From positions 372,001 to 436,000 of the forward strand of contig NZ_AUIE01000001.1 in assembly GCF_000423545.1 (NCBI RefSeq): 64,000 nt of DNA, in the 5' to 3' direction. Each line of letters opens with the position of its first letter. Positions within the stretch are counted from its first letter, which is position 1. A model generated the notes under the pieces. It worked only from the letters and a program-made list of their open reading frames with translations. It searched no databases and was not told where the DNA came from. Both the position numbers and the translations under genes were made by a program. The stretch comes from Metapseudomonas resinovorans DSM 21078. GTDB lineage: Bacteria; Pseudomonadota; Gammaproteobacteria; Pseudomonadales; Pseudomonadaceae. Below are positions 9,099 to 17,232 of the stretch, in pieces.

Positions 9099-9185
9099 TC
9101 CAGCCCCGTTCGCCTCAGATCAACGGGCAGGCGCATATCGGGGCATAGCCTGACGGCATTTCCAACTTCTAGGAGGACGTCAGTC

Positions 9186-9484
9186 ATGAGCATCCCGGCA
9201 TCTTCAGCCTTGGCAGCGGCCGCGCCCAACCGTTCAACGAGGTGGCCCGGAGCATGGTAAACGCCCTGCGCGCCAGCGAAGACCTGCCGCCGCTGAGCCT
9301 CTCGGCCATGCGTGAGCAGGGCCTGCTGGAGTACAGCGAATTCCCCGACACCCTGCGCGGCAAGTACCAGTGCTTTACCCAGGCCGATATCAGTCGCCTG
9401 CGCCAGACCGGTTACCGCCAGCCCATGCTGGATGTGGAGCAGGAGGCGGGCGGCTGGTTGCCGGAAGCGGGCCAAGCCGCCTGA
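9186..9484 (+). pseudogene. rfaD: rfaD (hldD) remnant: start codons joined out of frame to the C-terminal third
   Basis: A strong ribosome-binding site (AGGAGG at 9171) precedes ATGAGCATC, encoding Met-Ser-Ile, the usual first residues of Pseudomonas ADP-L-glycero-D-manno-heptose 6-epimerase. This frame stops after 24 codons. In another frame, from about 9197, the sequence encodes the C-terminal third of Hld[18 protein letters not shown], then [17 protein letters not shown], ending at 9484. The Rossmann part and catalytic Tyr/Lys are absent. The simplest reading is an internal deletion of roughly 700 bases that fused start and end out of frame. The function, providing heptose for LPS core, must come from another copy or be lost. 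Confidence 0.75.
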
Positions 9485-9559
9485 GCGTGCAGGGTAAGAC
9501 GGGTTGAACTCGCGATTCCCTTCCGCTTCCTGGGCTCGCTGCGTGGCCCTCGGCGACTG

Positions 9560-10444
9560 CTACGAGGTGACGGGCGTCGGCTTGGCCTCCACCGTTACGC
9601 CTTTGCGTGCTGACAGGGCGATGGCGAAGATGATCAGCGCGCCGCCCGCCAGCATGCGCAGGCCGGGTTGCTCGTCGAACAGCCACCAGGCGAAGGCGAT
9701 GCCGTAGACCGGCTCCAGGGCGAAGATCACCGCCGTGGTTCGCGCCTTCAGCACCTTCAGGCTGGCGACGAACAGGCTGTGGGCAAGGCCAGTGCAGAAC
9801 ACCCCGAGCAGGGCAATCCAGAACCAGTCCATGGGCTTGACCTCGTGCAGCAGCGGCCAACTGAAGGGCGCCAGGCAGAGCACGATAGTCAGGTTCTGGC
9901 AGAGCGCGGCCTTGACCGGGTCCAGCCCCTTGACACTGACACGGTTGAGCAGCGACAGCAGGGAAAACAGCAGGCCCGAGAGAATGGCCGAGAGCAGGCC
10001 CTGGGTGGCCGCGCTGCCCCAGTCGAAGCTGGGCGTCACCAGCACCAGACCGAAGCTCACAAGGCCGACGATGAGTATTTCCTGGGCGCGGATGCGCTCG
10101 CGAAACAGCAAGCCTTCCAGCAACAGGGTGAAGGCCGGGAAGCTGGCGAAACCCAGAGTTGCGATGGCGACGCCCGCCACCTGAACCGCGTGGAAGAAGG
10201 TGATCCAGTGGGCGCCCAGCAGTATTCCGCCCAGTGCCAGCATGCCCAGCTGGCGCACGCTCGGATTGGCGCTGCGGCTGCGGGTAATGAGCTGGGCGAA
10301 GAGCGCAAGGGCGATGACCGCGAACAAACCGCGACCGAAAGTGATGAGCATCGGTTCGGTATCGGCGAGCTTGCCGAAAATGCCCGAAAGCCCGAACAAC
10401 AGGGCCCCCAGGTGGATGGCGAGCAGTGCATTGCGTTCCTTCAT
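9560..10444 (-). CDS. EamA/DMT-superfamily transporter
   Basis: A 294-residue protein with ten predicted helices in two EamA repeats (about residues 5-140 and 150-280). The repeats carry signatures such as AIHLGALLFGLSGIFGK and ALEPVYGIAFAWWLFDE. Members export amino acids or other small metabolites; the substrate cannot be read from sequence. Its start codon overlaps the stop of csaA by 4 bases, so the two genes are translationally coupled, with csaA first. Confidence 0.88.
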   Translation of the reverse strand: MKERNALLAIHLGALLFGLSGIFGKLADTEPMLITFGRGLFAVIALALFAQLITRSRSANPSVRQLGMLALGGILLGAHWITFFHAVQVAGVAIATLGFASFPAFTLLLEGLLFRERIRAQEILIVGLVSFGLVLVTPSFDWGSAATQGLLSAILSGLLFSLLSLLNRVSVKGLDPVKAALCQNLTIVLCLAPFSWPLLHEVKPMDWFWIALLGVFCTGLAHSLFVASLKVLKARTTAVIFALEPVYGIAFAWWLFDEQPGLRMLAGGALIIFAIALSARKGVTVEAKPTPVTS

Positions 10445-10776
10445 GCCAGGCGTGCCCCATTGGGCAGGGGCTTGTCGAAGCTGGCCAGCACCACCTTGTT
10501 CTCGTCGTCATGGACGCCAGTGACGAGGATTTCCGAACGGATGCCCGCGATGCGTTTGGGCGCGAAGTTGCAGACGCAGAGCACTTGGCGGCCGACCAAC
10601 TCCTGGGCCTGATAGTGGGCGGTGATCTGGGCGCTGGAGGTCTTCACCCCGAGTTCGCCCAGGTCCACTTCCAGCACGTAGGCCGGTTTGATCGCCTTGG
10701 CATTGGGGGCGGCGGACAGGATGGTGCCGACGCGCAGTTCGACGCGCTCGAAGTCGTTCCATTCGATGGTGGACAT
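10441..10776 (-). CDS. csaA: CsaA-type tRNA-binding protein
   Basis: A 111-residue single-domain protein with the tRNA-binding OB fold: FERVELRVGTI at the N-terminus, the ELVGRQVLCVCNFAPKRIAGIRSE core and a short C-terminal tail. The family includes Bacillus CsaA, a chaperone-like dimer implicated in protein export, and the tRNA-binding domains of MetRS. Length and motifs are normal. It is first of a two-gene unit with the DMT transporter. Confidence 0.92.
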   Translation of the reverse strand: MSTIEWNDFERVELRVGTILSAAPNAKAIKPAYVLEVDLGELGVKTSSAQITAHYQAQELVGRQVLCVCNFAPKRIAGIRSEILVTGVHDDENKVVLASFDKPLPNGARLA

Positions 10777-10859
10777 GAGTTTCTCCCTGATAACGGTCGT
10801 ACATAGCCTACTGACGACGATCGGCCTTGTCTGTCGTCAGGCTCGCGGCCTTTGTCGCG

Positions 10860-11612
10860 TTACTCGCGGTTTCTGCGCAGGACGCGCGGGGTGACGCCGA
10901 ACTCGCGGGAGAGGGCGGCGGTGAAGGCGCTCTGGGAGCTGTAGCCGACCCGTGTGGCGACCTCACCCACGGCCAGTCGGCTTTCCAGCAGCAGCTGGCG
11001 CCCGAGGTGCAGACGCCGGGTGCGCACGTAGTCCATGGGCGTCTCCCCGGTTTCGACGAGGAAGCGCGCATGGAAGCGTGCCACCGAAAGGCCGCACAGG
11101 CGCGCCAGGTCGGCCACTTGCAAGGGGCGGGCGGCGTGTTGGTCGATGTGGGCGTCCACTGCCGCCAGGGGAAGGGCGCTATTGCCTTCCACCGGAATGC
11201 CGGGCGCGGCCAGGCTTGCCAGCAATAGCCCGACGGATTGTCCGGCGATCACCTCATCGGTCAATGGGCTGGCGGCTATCCAGCTCACCAGTTGGCTCTG
11301 CGCCGGGTTCAGGTGCAGCGCGCCTGGGCGTTCCAGCAGGCGTTGCCCGGCGTCGAAGTGCCTGCCCAGCGTGTGGCGCAGCCAGTCGTGGTCGGGCACG
11401 TCCACCACCAGGCACAGACTGCCCCCCGGGCTGCCGCAGGCATGCCGGGCTTCGGGCGGCACAACCGCAAGGGTCTGGCGTTCCACCCGCGCGCCCCGGC
11501 CATCGACTTCGAAGTCCAGGCTGCCGGTCAGGCCGAACACCAGCTGGGCGTGGCTGTGGCTATGGACCAGCAGGTCGTGGTTGTACTGGCGCAGGGACAG
11601 GATCGAATGCAT
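10860..11612 (-). CDS. AraC-family transcriptional regulator
   Basis: A 250-residue regulator. I choose the internal ATG giving MHSILSLRQ because an AAGGTGA ribosome-binding site precedes it; a longer frame reaches 11720 but adds a poor N-terminus. The N-terminal half is an AraC-type cupin (HSHSHAQLVFGLTGSL at about residues 18-33). The C-terminal half carries two helix-turn-helix motifs (LARLCGLSVARFHARF and VATRVGYSSQSAFTAALSREFGVTP). It lies downstream of and parallel to nothing obvious; the csaA/DMT pair is its nearest possible target. Confidence 0.88.
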   Translation of the reverse strand: MHSILSLRQYNHDLLVHSHSHAQLVFGLTGSLDFEVDGRGARVERQTLAVVPPEARHACGSPGGSLCLVVDVPDHDWLRHTLGRHFDAGQRLLERPGALHLNPAQSQLVSWIAASPLTDEVIAGQSVGLLLASLAAPGIPVEGNSALPLAAVDAHIDQHAARPLQVADLARLCGLSVARFHARFLVETGETPMDYVRTRRLHLGRQLLLESRLAVGEVATRVGYSSQSAFTAALSREFGVTPRVLRRNRE

Positions 11613-11746
11613 GGCGGTCACCTTGGGGCAGGCGGCCATTCTACTCCCTGTTGCATGGCACGCGCTGTCACAGGCCTGCAACCTCATGTTCATGCTCGAT
11701 TCACCGCAAGGGCCCACCATCGGCGAAACCCCGCCGGAGGTCGCCC

Positions 11747-12580
11747 ATGAGCAGCGTCGAACGCCTGGAACCCGTCATCAAGACCAAGCCCCGCAAGCAG
11801 CGCGTGCGCACCTTGTGGATTTCCGACGTCCACCTGGGCACTCGCGACTGCCAGGCCGAGCATCTGGCGCGCTTCCTCAAGCAGTATCACGCGGACCGTA
11901 TCTACCTGGTCGGGGATATCATCGACGGCTGGAAATTGCGGGGCGGTATCTACTGGCCCCAGGCGCATACCAACGTGATCCGCCGCCTGCTGACCATGAG
12001 CAAGCGCGGCACCGAGGTGATCTACGTCACCGGCAACCACGACGAATTCCTGCGCCGCTACTCGGCGCTGATGCTGGGCAATATCCAGTTGGTGGACGAG
12101 GCCGTGCACGAGACTGCCGATGGCCGTCGCATGCTGGTCATCCACGGCGATCAGTTCGACGTGATCACGCGCTACCACAAGTGGCTGGCCTTCCTTGGCG
12201 ACTCGGCCTACGAATTCACCCTGACCCTCAACCGCTGGCTCAACCACTGGCGGGAGCGCTGGGGCTACGGCTACTGGTCGTTGTCGGCGTACCTCAAGCA
12301 CAAGGTGAAGTCCGCGGTGAATTTCATCAGCGACTTCGAGGAAGCCATCGCCCACGAGTGCGTGAAGCGCGGCCTGGATGGCGTGGTCTGCGGCCACATC
12401 CACCACGCGGAAATCCGCAAGGTGGGGGGTGTGGACTACCTCAATTGCGGCGACTGGGTCGAGTCCTGCACGGCGCTCATCGAGCACTGGGACGGCAGCA
12501 TCGAGCTCTATCGCCTGGCTGACGCCCAGGCACGGGAGCTGGAAGCCCGCGCCGTGGAGCTGGTCGAGCCAGCGGCATGA
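11747..12580 (+). CDS. Calcineurin-like metallophosphoesterase, UDP-2,3-diacylglucosamine diphosphatase type
   Basis: A 277-residue protein with the metallophosphoesterase motifs in order: ISDVHLGT (about residue 28), GDIIDGW (about 61), GNHDE (about 94), HGDQFD (about 131) and GHIHHAE (about 215). The arrangement is that of LpxH-like hydrolases, but the protein is longer than LpxH and belongs to the group found beside a family-4 glycosyltransferase rather than with ppiB. The substrate may be a phospholipid or nucleotide-linked lipid. The stop overlaps the ATG of the glycosyltransferase, implying a two-gene operon acting on envelope lipid. Confidence 0.85.
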   Translation: MSSVERLEPVIKTKPRKQRVRTLWISDVHLGTRDCQAEHLARFLKQYHADRIYLVGDIIDGWKLRGGIYWPQAHTNVIRRLLTMSKRGTEVIYVTGNHDEFLRRYSALMLGNIQLVDEAVHETADGRRMLVIHGDQFDVITRYHKWLAFLGDSAYEFTLTLNRWLNHWRERWGYGYWSLSAYLKHKVKSAVNFISDFEEAIAHECVKRGLDGVVCGHIHHAEIRKVGGVDYLNCGDWVESCTALIEHWDGSIELYRLADAQARELEARAVELVEPAA

Positions 12581-13614
12581 GGATACTGATTGTCAGCGAT
12601 GCCTGGCTGCCCCAAGTGAATGGTGTGGTCACCAGCCTGCACGCGCTGGTGACCGAACTGGAAGATCTCGGCCACCAGGTGCTGCTGCTCTCACCTCAGT
12701 CCTTCCGCTGCCGGCCGTGCCCGAGCTACCCGGAAATCCCCCTGGCCTGGGATCTCTGGCGTGTTGGGCCGATGATCGAAGCCTTCCAGCCCGACTGCGT
12801 CCACCTGGCCACCGAAGGTCCGCTTGGGTGGGCAGCGCGGCGTTGGCTGGTCAAACGCGGCCTGGCCTTCTCCAGCGCGATCCACACCCGTTTTCCCGAG
12901 TACGTCCATGGCCGCTGGCCTTGGGTTCCCCTGTCCTGGGGGTATGCCTTCCTGCGGCTGTTCCACCGCCCGAGCCGGGCGGTGCTGGTGAGCACCGAGC
13001 GTATGCGCGAGACCTTTGCCAGCCACGGCCTGACCCGGCTCAGTCTGTGGCGCAAGGGCGTGGACACGGCGTTGTTCCGTCCGCTGGTGCTGCCCAGTTC
13101 GGAACAGCCGGTATTCCTCTACGTCGGCCGTCTGGCCACGGAGAAGAACCTGCAAGCCTTCCTCGACCTCGAACTGCCGGGGGAAATGTGGGTGGTGGGC
13201 GATGGACCATTGCGAGATGAACTGGTGGCGCGCTATCCCGATGCGCGCTTCTTCGGCTATCGGCAGGGCGAGGAACTGGCGCGCTTCTATGCCCAGGCCA
13301 GTGTGTTGGTATTCCCGTCGCTGACGGATACCTATGGCCTGGTGATGCTCGAAGCCCTGGCGTGCGGCACGCCGGTGGCAGCCTTTCCCGTGGCGGGTCC
13401 GCTGGATGTGCTGGAGCCGGGCGTTACCGGTTGCCTGGATGAAGACCTGCAGCGTGCCTGCCTGACGGCGCTGGAGCTGGATCGGGAACGCTGTGCGGAG
13501 CGGGCGGGGTGGCTGTCTTGGCGGTCTTCGGCGCTGGAGTTCCTCGCCCGGCAGCCGTTGCTGGATGGGCAGCCCTGCGTCGAACCACCCCTGAACGCTG
13601 TTCCTGAACTGTAG
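12577..13614 (+). CDS. GT4-family glycosyltransferase
   Basis: A 345-residue GT-B protein. The N-terminus ILIVSDAWLPQVNGVVTSL is the acceptor domain signature of mannosyl/glucosyl lipid transferases such as MgtA. The C-terminal domain has the donor site GRLATEKNL, the GDGPLRDEL loop and the ExxxxxxxE motif in LVMLEALACGTPV. Together with the overlapping phosphoesterase it may build a glycolipid in the inner membrane. In other bacteria such pairs make glycolipids that replace phospholipid under phosphate limitation; whether this pair does so is inference, and no Pho box was identified. Confidence 0.85.
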   Translation: MRILIVSDAWLPQVNGVVTSLHALVTELEDLGHQVLLLSPQSFRCRPCPSYPEIPLAWDLWRVGPMIEAFQPDCVHLATEGPLGWAARRWLVKRGLAFSSAIHTRFPEYVHGRWPWVPLSWGYAFLRLFHRPSRAVLVSTERMRETFASHGLTRLSLWRKGVDTALFRPLVLPSSEQPVFLYVGRLATEKNLQAFLDLELPGEMWVVGDGPLRDELVARYPDARFFGYRQGEELARFYAQASVLVFPSLTDTYGLVMLEALACGTPVAAFPVAGPLDVLEPGVTGCLDEDLQRACLTALELDRERCAERAGWLSWRSSALEFLARQPLLDGQPCVEPPLNAVPEL

Positions 13615-13648
13615 GGGCGAATTCACTGGCTATGTCTGCGTTAGCTGT

Positions 13649-14100
13649 TGCAACGTTGAAGACAGCCCTCTAGCCCGAAACCTCCAGGCCTCCGTGCCAA
13701 TCCTCCCCCTCACCCCCGCCCCTCTCCCAGAGGGCGAGGGGTGACTCGCGCCGGCGAGGCACGAACCATCCTGAAGCCCACACGGGCCTGACACCGGGCA
13801 GACAAGGTGGGGCAGCGACTGCGCCCCTTCAGGAGGCCGAGTGGAATCGTTGTGCAGGGGGACGAGCGGCATGGATGCCGCGAGAGGCGTGTGGGGCCAT
13901 GGATGGCCCCTCGCGCCGGGCCCCCGAAGCAACGATGGAGGGAGGGTAGTTTGGCGGAGCCAAACCCGGATGCAGGGGCAAGCCCTTTGGTTCCTTTCGG
14001 CGCTTGAGAAAGGGACTCGTCCGGGGGGACGAAACCAGAAACATCCGCAGAACTCGGCAAGCAGCTGGGCTCAGGACGTTCTAGCAACACTTAACGCAGA
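13649..14100. repeat. Non-coding multi-hairpin intergenic element
   Basis: The ~590 bases between 13614 and 14201 hold no convincing gene. They contain a chain of perfect short inverted repeats: GCGGCAT-GG-ATGCCGC (13866-13881), GGGGCCAT-GG-ATGGCCCC (13893-13910), GTTTGGC-GGA-GCCAAAC (13949-13965) and CGTCC/GGACG near 14017-14032. It also has a CCCCTC...GAGGGG pair near 13705-13740. The same style of sequence, with translatable but meaningless frames, recurs between genes in several Pseudomonas genomes. It looks like a dispersed structured element rather than a gene. Confidence 0.55.
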
Positions 14101-14109
14101 CATAGCCAA

Positions 14110-14184
14110 TTCATTCGCCAAGGACTGCGCAGCAGGCCCGTCGGGTTTCATCAGGGCAGGCCTTCGGCCTGCTTGGCGAATGAA
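14110..14184. repeat. REP-like palindromic unit at the 3' end of cyaB
   Basis: A perfect 13-bp inverted repeat, TTCATTCGCCAAG at 14110-14122 and CTTGGCGAATGAA at 14172-14184, encloses an inner hairpin GCAGGCC-TTC-GGCCTGC (14156-14172). It could act as a transcript end or mRNA-stabilising structure for cyaB. Confidence 0.65.
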
Positions 14185-14200
14185 GTGGCCGCTACAAGCG

Positions 14201-15574
14201 TCAGGGAATGATCTTGTCCCGCAGTTTCTCGGCAGCCTGTTGCAGGGCCTGGATGACCCTGGCCTTGTCGTAGTTCTGGATACCGTTGGTATCCAGGTAC
14301 ATGGAGAAACCGGGCAGCTCGTGCTCGACGTAGCTGGAGGCGGCGCCCAGATCGCGGCGGAAGTCCACGACCTGGTAGATCTGCACCGGTCGGGTGAAGC
14401 CCTTGACGTTTATCTGGCCCTTGTCGCGGCACATGATCACGTCTTTCACCAGCGAGTAGGTTTCGTGGGAGATCAGGATTTCGCCCGCATCCGAGGCGGT
14501 TTCCAGGCGGCTGGCCAGGTTCACTTCGCGACCGATGATGGTGTAGTCCATGCGGGTATCGGCGCCGAAGTTACCCACGGTGCAATAGCCGGTGTTGATG
14601 CCCATGCGGATTTCCAGCGGCTTGGTGATGCCCTGTGCGCGCCACTGCTGGCGCAGCACCTTCATGTGCTTGCGCATGGCGACGGCCATGGACACGGCTG
14701 CCACCGCGTCCTTCTTGGCGCCCTGGGTGCTGGGGTCGCCGAAGAACACCATGACGCTGTCGCCGACGAACTTGTCGATGGTGCCGCCGTACTTGAGCGC
14801 GATCTTCGACATGTCGTTGAGGTAGTTGTTGAGCAGGTCCGTCAGGGCCTCGGCTTCCAGCTCTTCGGACAGCTCAGTGAAGCCCTTGATGTCGGAGAAG
14901 AACACGCTGAGCTTCTTGCGCTGGGTTTCCAGTCGCACGGTTTTCTTGCCGCTGAAGATCATTTCCCAGACCTGGGGCGACAGATATTTGGCGAGGTTGC
15001 GTGCCAGGCGCGCGGCCTTTTCCTGTTCGCGCTTGATCTCGCTGCGGGCCTGGGCCAGGCGCAAGCCTTGCTGGTGTACGAAGAAGGCGATGATGCAGAT
15101 GTAAAGGGTGGTAAAGAGCACGCTGACCAGGGCCACCAGGGCTGGGGTACCCCCCTTGAACTCCGGCTGCAGCGCGAGGCCGACAGCGGCCATGCTGACG
15201 AGCGATCCGCCCAGCACCAGGGTCATCTGGCGCAGGCCGCCGAGGATCATGGCGCTGAAGCAGAGGGTCAGCACGATCATCAGCGCCGGAACCACCGAGA
15301 AGCCCAGCAGGGCAACGGCGGCGCCGGAATGGAATGTGTCGACGCCGAGCAGAATGCGGTCGGTGCGCTCCCCTGGGAAACGCAGGCTCAGATGGTGGGC
15401 CAGGTGAGGGTAGAGCAGGGCGTAGGGAACCATCCAGAGGATGTCAAAGCTGAAATGCTGGACGTAGGTGCCGGCGGCGATGCTGGCGGCGATGGCCATA
15501 TAGGCCAGCACACGTGAGTAGTACTCACGCAGCATTGGCGTTGCGGTGGAGGGGTCGAGCATGGCGGGCTTCAT
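14201..15574 (-). CDS. cyaB: Class III adenylate cyclase with MASE2 membrane domain (CyaB)
   Basis: A 457-residue protein started at the ATG giving MKPAMLD; the upstream extension to 15697 is not protein-like. The N-terminal ~180 residues form a six-helix MASE2 sensor domain. A short coiled-coil linker follows (QARSEIKREQEKAARLARNLAKYLSP in part). The class III cyclase domain has FFSDIKGFT (metal Asp), GDSVMVFFG and MGINTGYCTVGNFG (second metal and purine-site region). The final ~60 residues are family-specific. In P. aeruginosa, CyaB makes the cAMP that activates Vfr and virulence genes. It reads away from its neighbour on the same strand across a 150-base gap. Confidence 0.93.
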   Translation of the reverse strand: MKPAMLDPSTATPMLREYYSRVLAYMAIAASIAAGTYVQHFSFDILWMVPYALLYPHLAHHLSLRFPGERTDRILLGVDTFHSGAAVALLGFSVVPALMIVLTLCFSAMILGGLRQMTLVLGGSLVSMAAVGLALQPEFKGGTPALVALVSVLFTTLYICIIAFFVHQQGLRLAQARSEIKREQEKAARLARNLAKYLSPQVWEMIFSGKKTVRLETQRKKLSVFFSDIKGFTELSEELEAEALTDLLNNYLNDMSKIALKYGGTIDKFVGDSVMVFFGDPSTQGAKKDAVAAVSMAVAMRKHMKVLRQQWRAQGITKPLEIRMGINTGYCTVGNFGADTRMDYTIIGREVNLASRLETASDAGEILISHETYSLVKDVIMCRDKGQINVKGFTRPVQIYQVVDFRRDLGAASSYVEHELPGFSMYLDTNGIQNYDKARVIQALQQAAEKLRDKIIP

Positions 15575-15727
15575 GGCTTGGGTCTGTCCCTGGTGCTTTC
15601 TTGACGCCGGGTTGCAGTGTTCGGGTAACGCTGCAAGTCCTGGGCCATGACTTTTGGCTGGTGCGGGATCATAACCAGGCGAGGGACCGGCGGCCAAGCT
15701 GACGCCGACCCCGTCAGACTCCGGGGC

Positions 15728-16045
15728 TCAGAAGCGGATGCGGCCGGTCAGGGCATCCTTGAGCATCACCCAGTCACCCATGAAGCTGTAGAACGGGTAC
15801 TTGAAGGTGGCCGGTTTGTTCTTTTCGAAAACGAAATGGCCGACCCAGGCGAAGCCGTAACCGGCGAAGGGAATGGCCAGCAGCCAAAGCCACTGCTGGG
15901 TGACCAGCGCGTAACCGAGGATGCTCAGCACCAGCAGGCTGCCTACATAGTGGAGGCGGCGACAGGTGTCGTTGCTGTGCTCCTGCAGGTAGTAAGGGTA
16001 AAACTCGGCGAAGCTTTGAAAGCGGTGTACTGACTCAGTGGGCAT
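15728..16045 (-). CDS. DUF962/Mpo1-like membrane protein
   Basis: A 105-residue protein with the family start FQSFAEFYPYYLQEHSN. The histidines thought to be metal ligands are present (EHSN, RRLHYVGS, GHFVFEKNKPATFKYP), with two hydrophobic helices between. The yeast member Mpo1 is an Fe(II) dioxygenase acting on 2-hydroxy fatty acids; bacterial members are largely uncharacterised. It sits between cyaB and an AraC regulator as in P. aeruginosa (PA3216). Confidence 0.88.
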   Translation of the reverse strand: MPTESVHRFQSFAEFYPYYLQEHSNDTCRRLHYVGSLLVLSILGYALVTQQWLWLLAIPFAGYGFAWVGHFVFEKNKPATFKYPFYSFMGDWVMLKDALTGRIRF

Positions 16046-16188
16046 GACGGCGGCTCCAGGTTCTTGTTGTCTGGAGCAGTGTAGGACGGGTGTCTTCGTG
16101 GGCCAGTGACAATGAGCGCCACTTTAGTATCCTTGCCGGCACGCCGCCCTGCGGGTGGCTGTCTTGAACTTCAGAACAAGAAGGCGCC

Positions 16189-17193
16189 ATGAGCGAACGC
16201 ACGACTTCTTCGAGTTGGGCCCTGGGGATAGTCCAGGCCCTGGAAATGGGTGGAGTGGACTGCCTCAATCTGTTTCCCGAACTCGGTCTCGATTACCAGG
16301 CCCTGAACGATCCCGACGCCCGTTTCCCTCAGGACGGCATGACCCGTCTCTGGCTCCGGGCTGTCGAGCTGTCCGGCAATCCGGCCATTGGCCTGAATAT
16401 GGCCAAGGTGGTTCGTCCGGCTTCCTTCCATGTTGTGGGCTATGCGCTGATGTCCAGCCGCACCCTCAAGGAGGGCTTTACCCGGTTGGTGCGCTACCAG
16501 CGGATCATTGCCGAAGGCGCCGACCTCAGCTTCTGCGCGACGCGCGAAGGCTATGAGCTGCGCTTGTCGATCCATGGTGACCGCCTACCGCCGGCCCGGC
16601 AGAGTGCGGAGGCTTCCATGGCTTATTGCCTGGCATTCTGCCGCTGGATGACCGGCCGGCCGATCAACCCGCTGGAGATCCGCTTCCAGGGACCGGCACC
16701 GGCGGACCTGGAGCCCTACCGCCAGGTGTTCCAGGCGCCGCTGCGCTTTAATACCGAGCACTGCGCCCTGTTGTTCAGCCGTGGCGATATGGAAACCCCG
16801 CTGCCCACCGCCAACGAATCCCTGGCGCAGTTGCACGACCGCTTCGCCGGCGACTACCTGGCGCGCTTCTCCGGCACCCGTGTCACGCACCAGGTGCGCC
16901 AGGTGCTCTGCCGTCTATTGCCGCAGGGCGAACCCAAGCGTGAAGTGGTGGCCAGCCTGATGCACCTGTCCCAGCGCACCCTGCAGCGGCGTTTGCAGGA
17001 AGAAGGGGTGAGCTTCCAGCAACTGCTGGACGATACGCGTCGTGAGCTGGCGGAGCAGTATCTGGCGCAACCGAACCTGACGCTGCTGGAGATCGCCTAC
17101 CTGCTGGGGTTCGCCGATCCGAGCAACTTCTTCCGCGCCTTCCGTCGCTGGTTCGACAGCACTCCGGGAGAGTTCCGCGCGCGCCTGGAATGA
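16189..17193 (+). CDS. AraC-family regulator with arabinose-binding-like N-terminal domain
   Basis: A 334-residue regulator of the OruR/ArgR-like type. The N-terminal ~200 residues match the AraC-type arabinose-binding/dimerisation family (LGLDYQALNDPDARFP, then GYALMSSRTLKEGF). Residues ~235-334 hold the DNA-binding domain, with LMHLSQRTLQRRLQEEG and the second helix-turn-helix IAYLLGFADPSNFFRAFRRW. The target is unknown. It is transcribed convergently with the trkH gene and divergently from the DUF962 gene. Confidence 0.9.
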   Translation: MSERTTSSSWALGIVQALEMGGVDCLNLFPELGLDYQALNDPDARFPQDGMTRLWLRAVELSGNPAIGLNMAKVVRPASFHVVGYALMSSRTLKEGFTRLVRYQRIIAEGADLSFCATREGYELRLSIHGDRLPPARQSAEASMAYCLAFCRWMTGRPINPLEIRFQGPAPADLEPYRQVFQAPLRFNTEHCALLFSRGDMETPLPTANESLAQLHDRFAGDYLARFSGTRVTHQVRQVLCRLLPQGEPKREVVASLMHLSQRTLQRRLQEEGVSFQQLLDDTRRELAEQYLAQPNLTLLEIAYLLGFADPSNFFRAFRRWFDSTPGEFRARLE

Positions 17194-17197
17194 CGTC

Positions 17198-17220
17198 CGG
17201 GTGGGCTTCAGCCCACCGCT
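17198..17220. terminator. Hairpin between convergent genes
   Basis: The inverted repeat GGTGGGCT-TC-AGCCCACC lies between an AraC gene and trkH, which converge. There is no T-run, so it may be a dispersed palindrome rather than an intrinsic terminator. Confidence 0.45.
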
Positions 17221-17232
17221 GTCGCTGAATGA

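Noticed and set aside
13841-15517. Plus-strand frame running through the hairpin element and cyaB
   Set aside because: Its first part is palindromic non-coding DNA and its second part is the antisense of cyaB.
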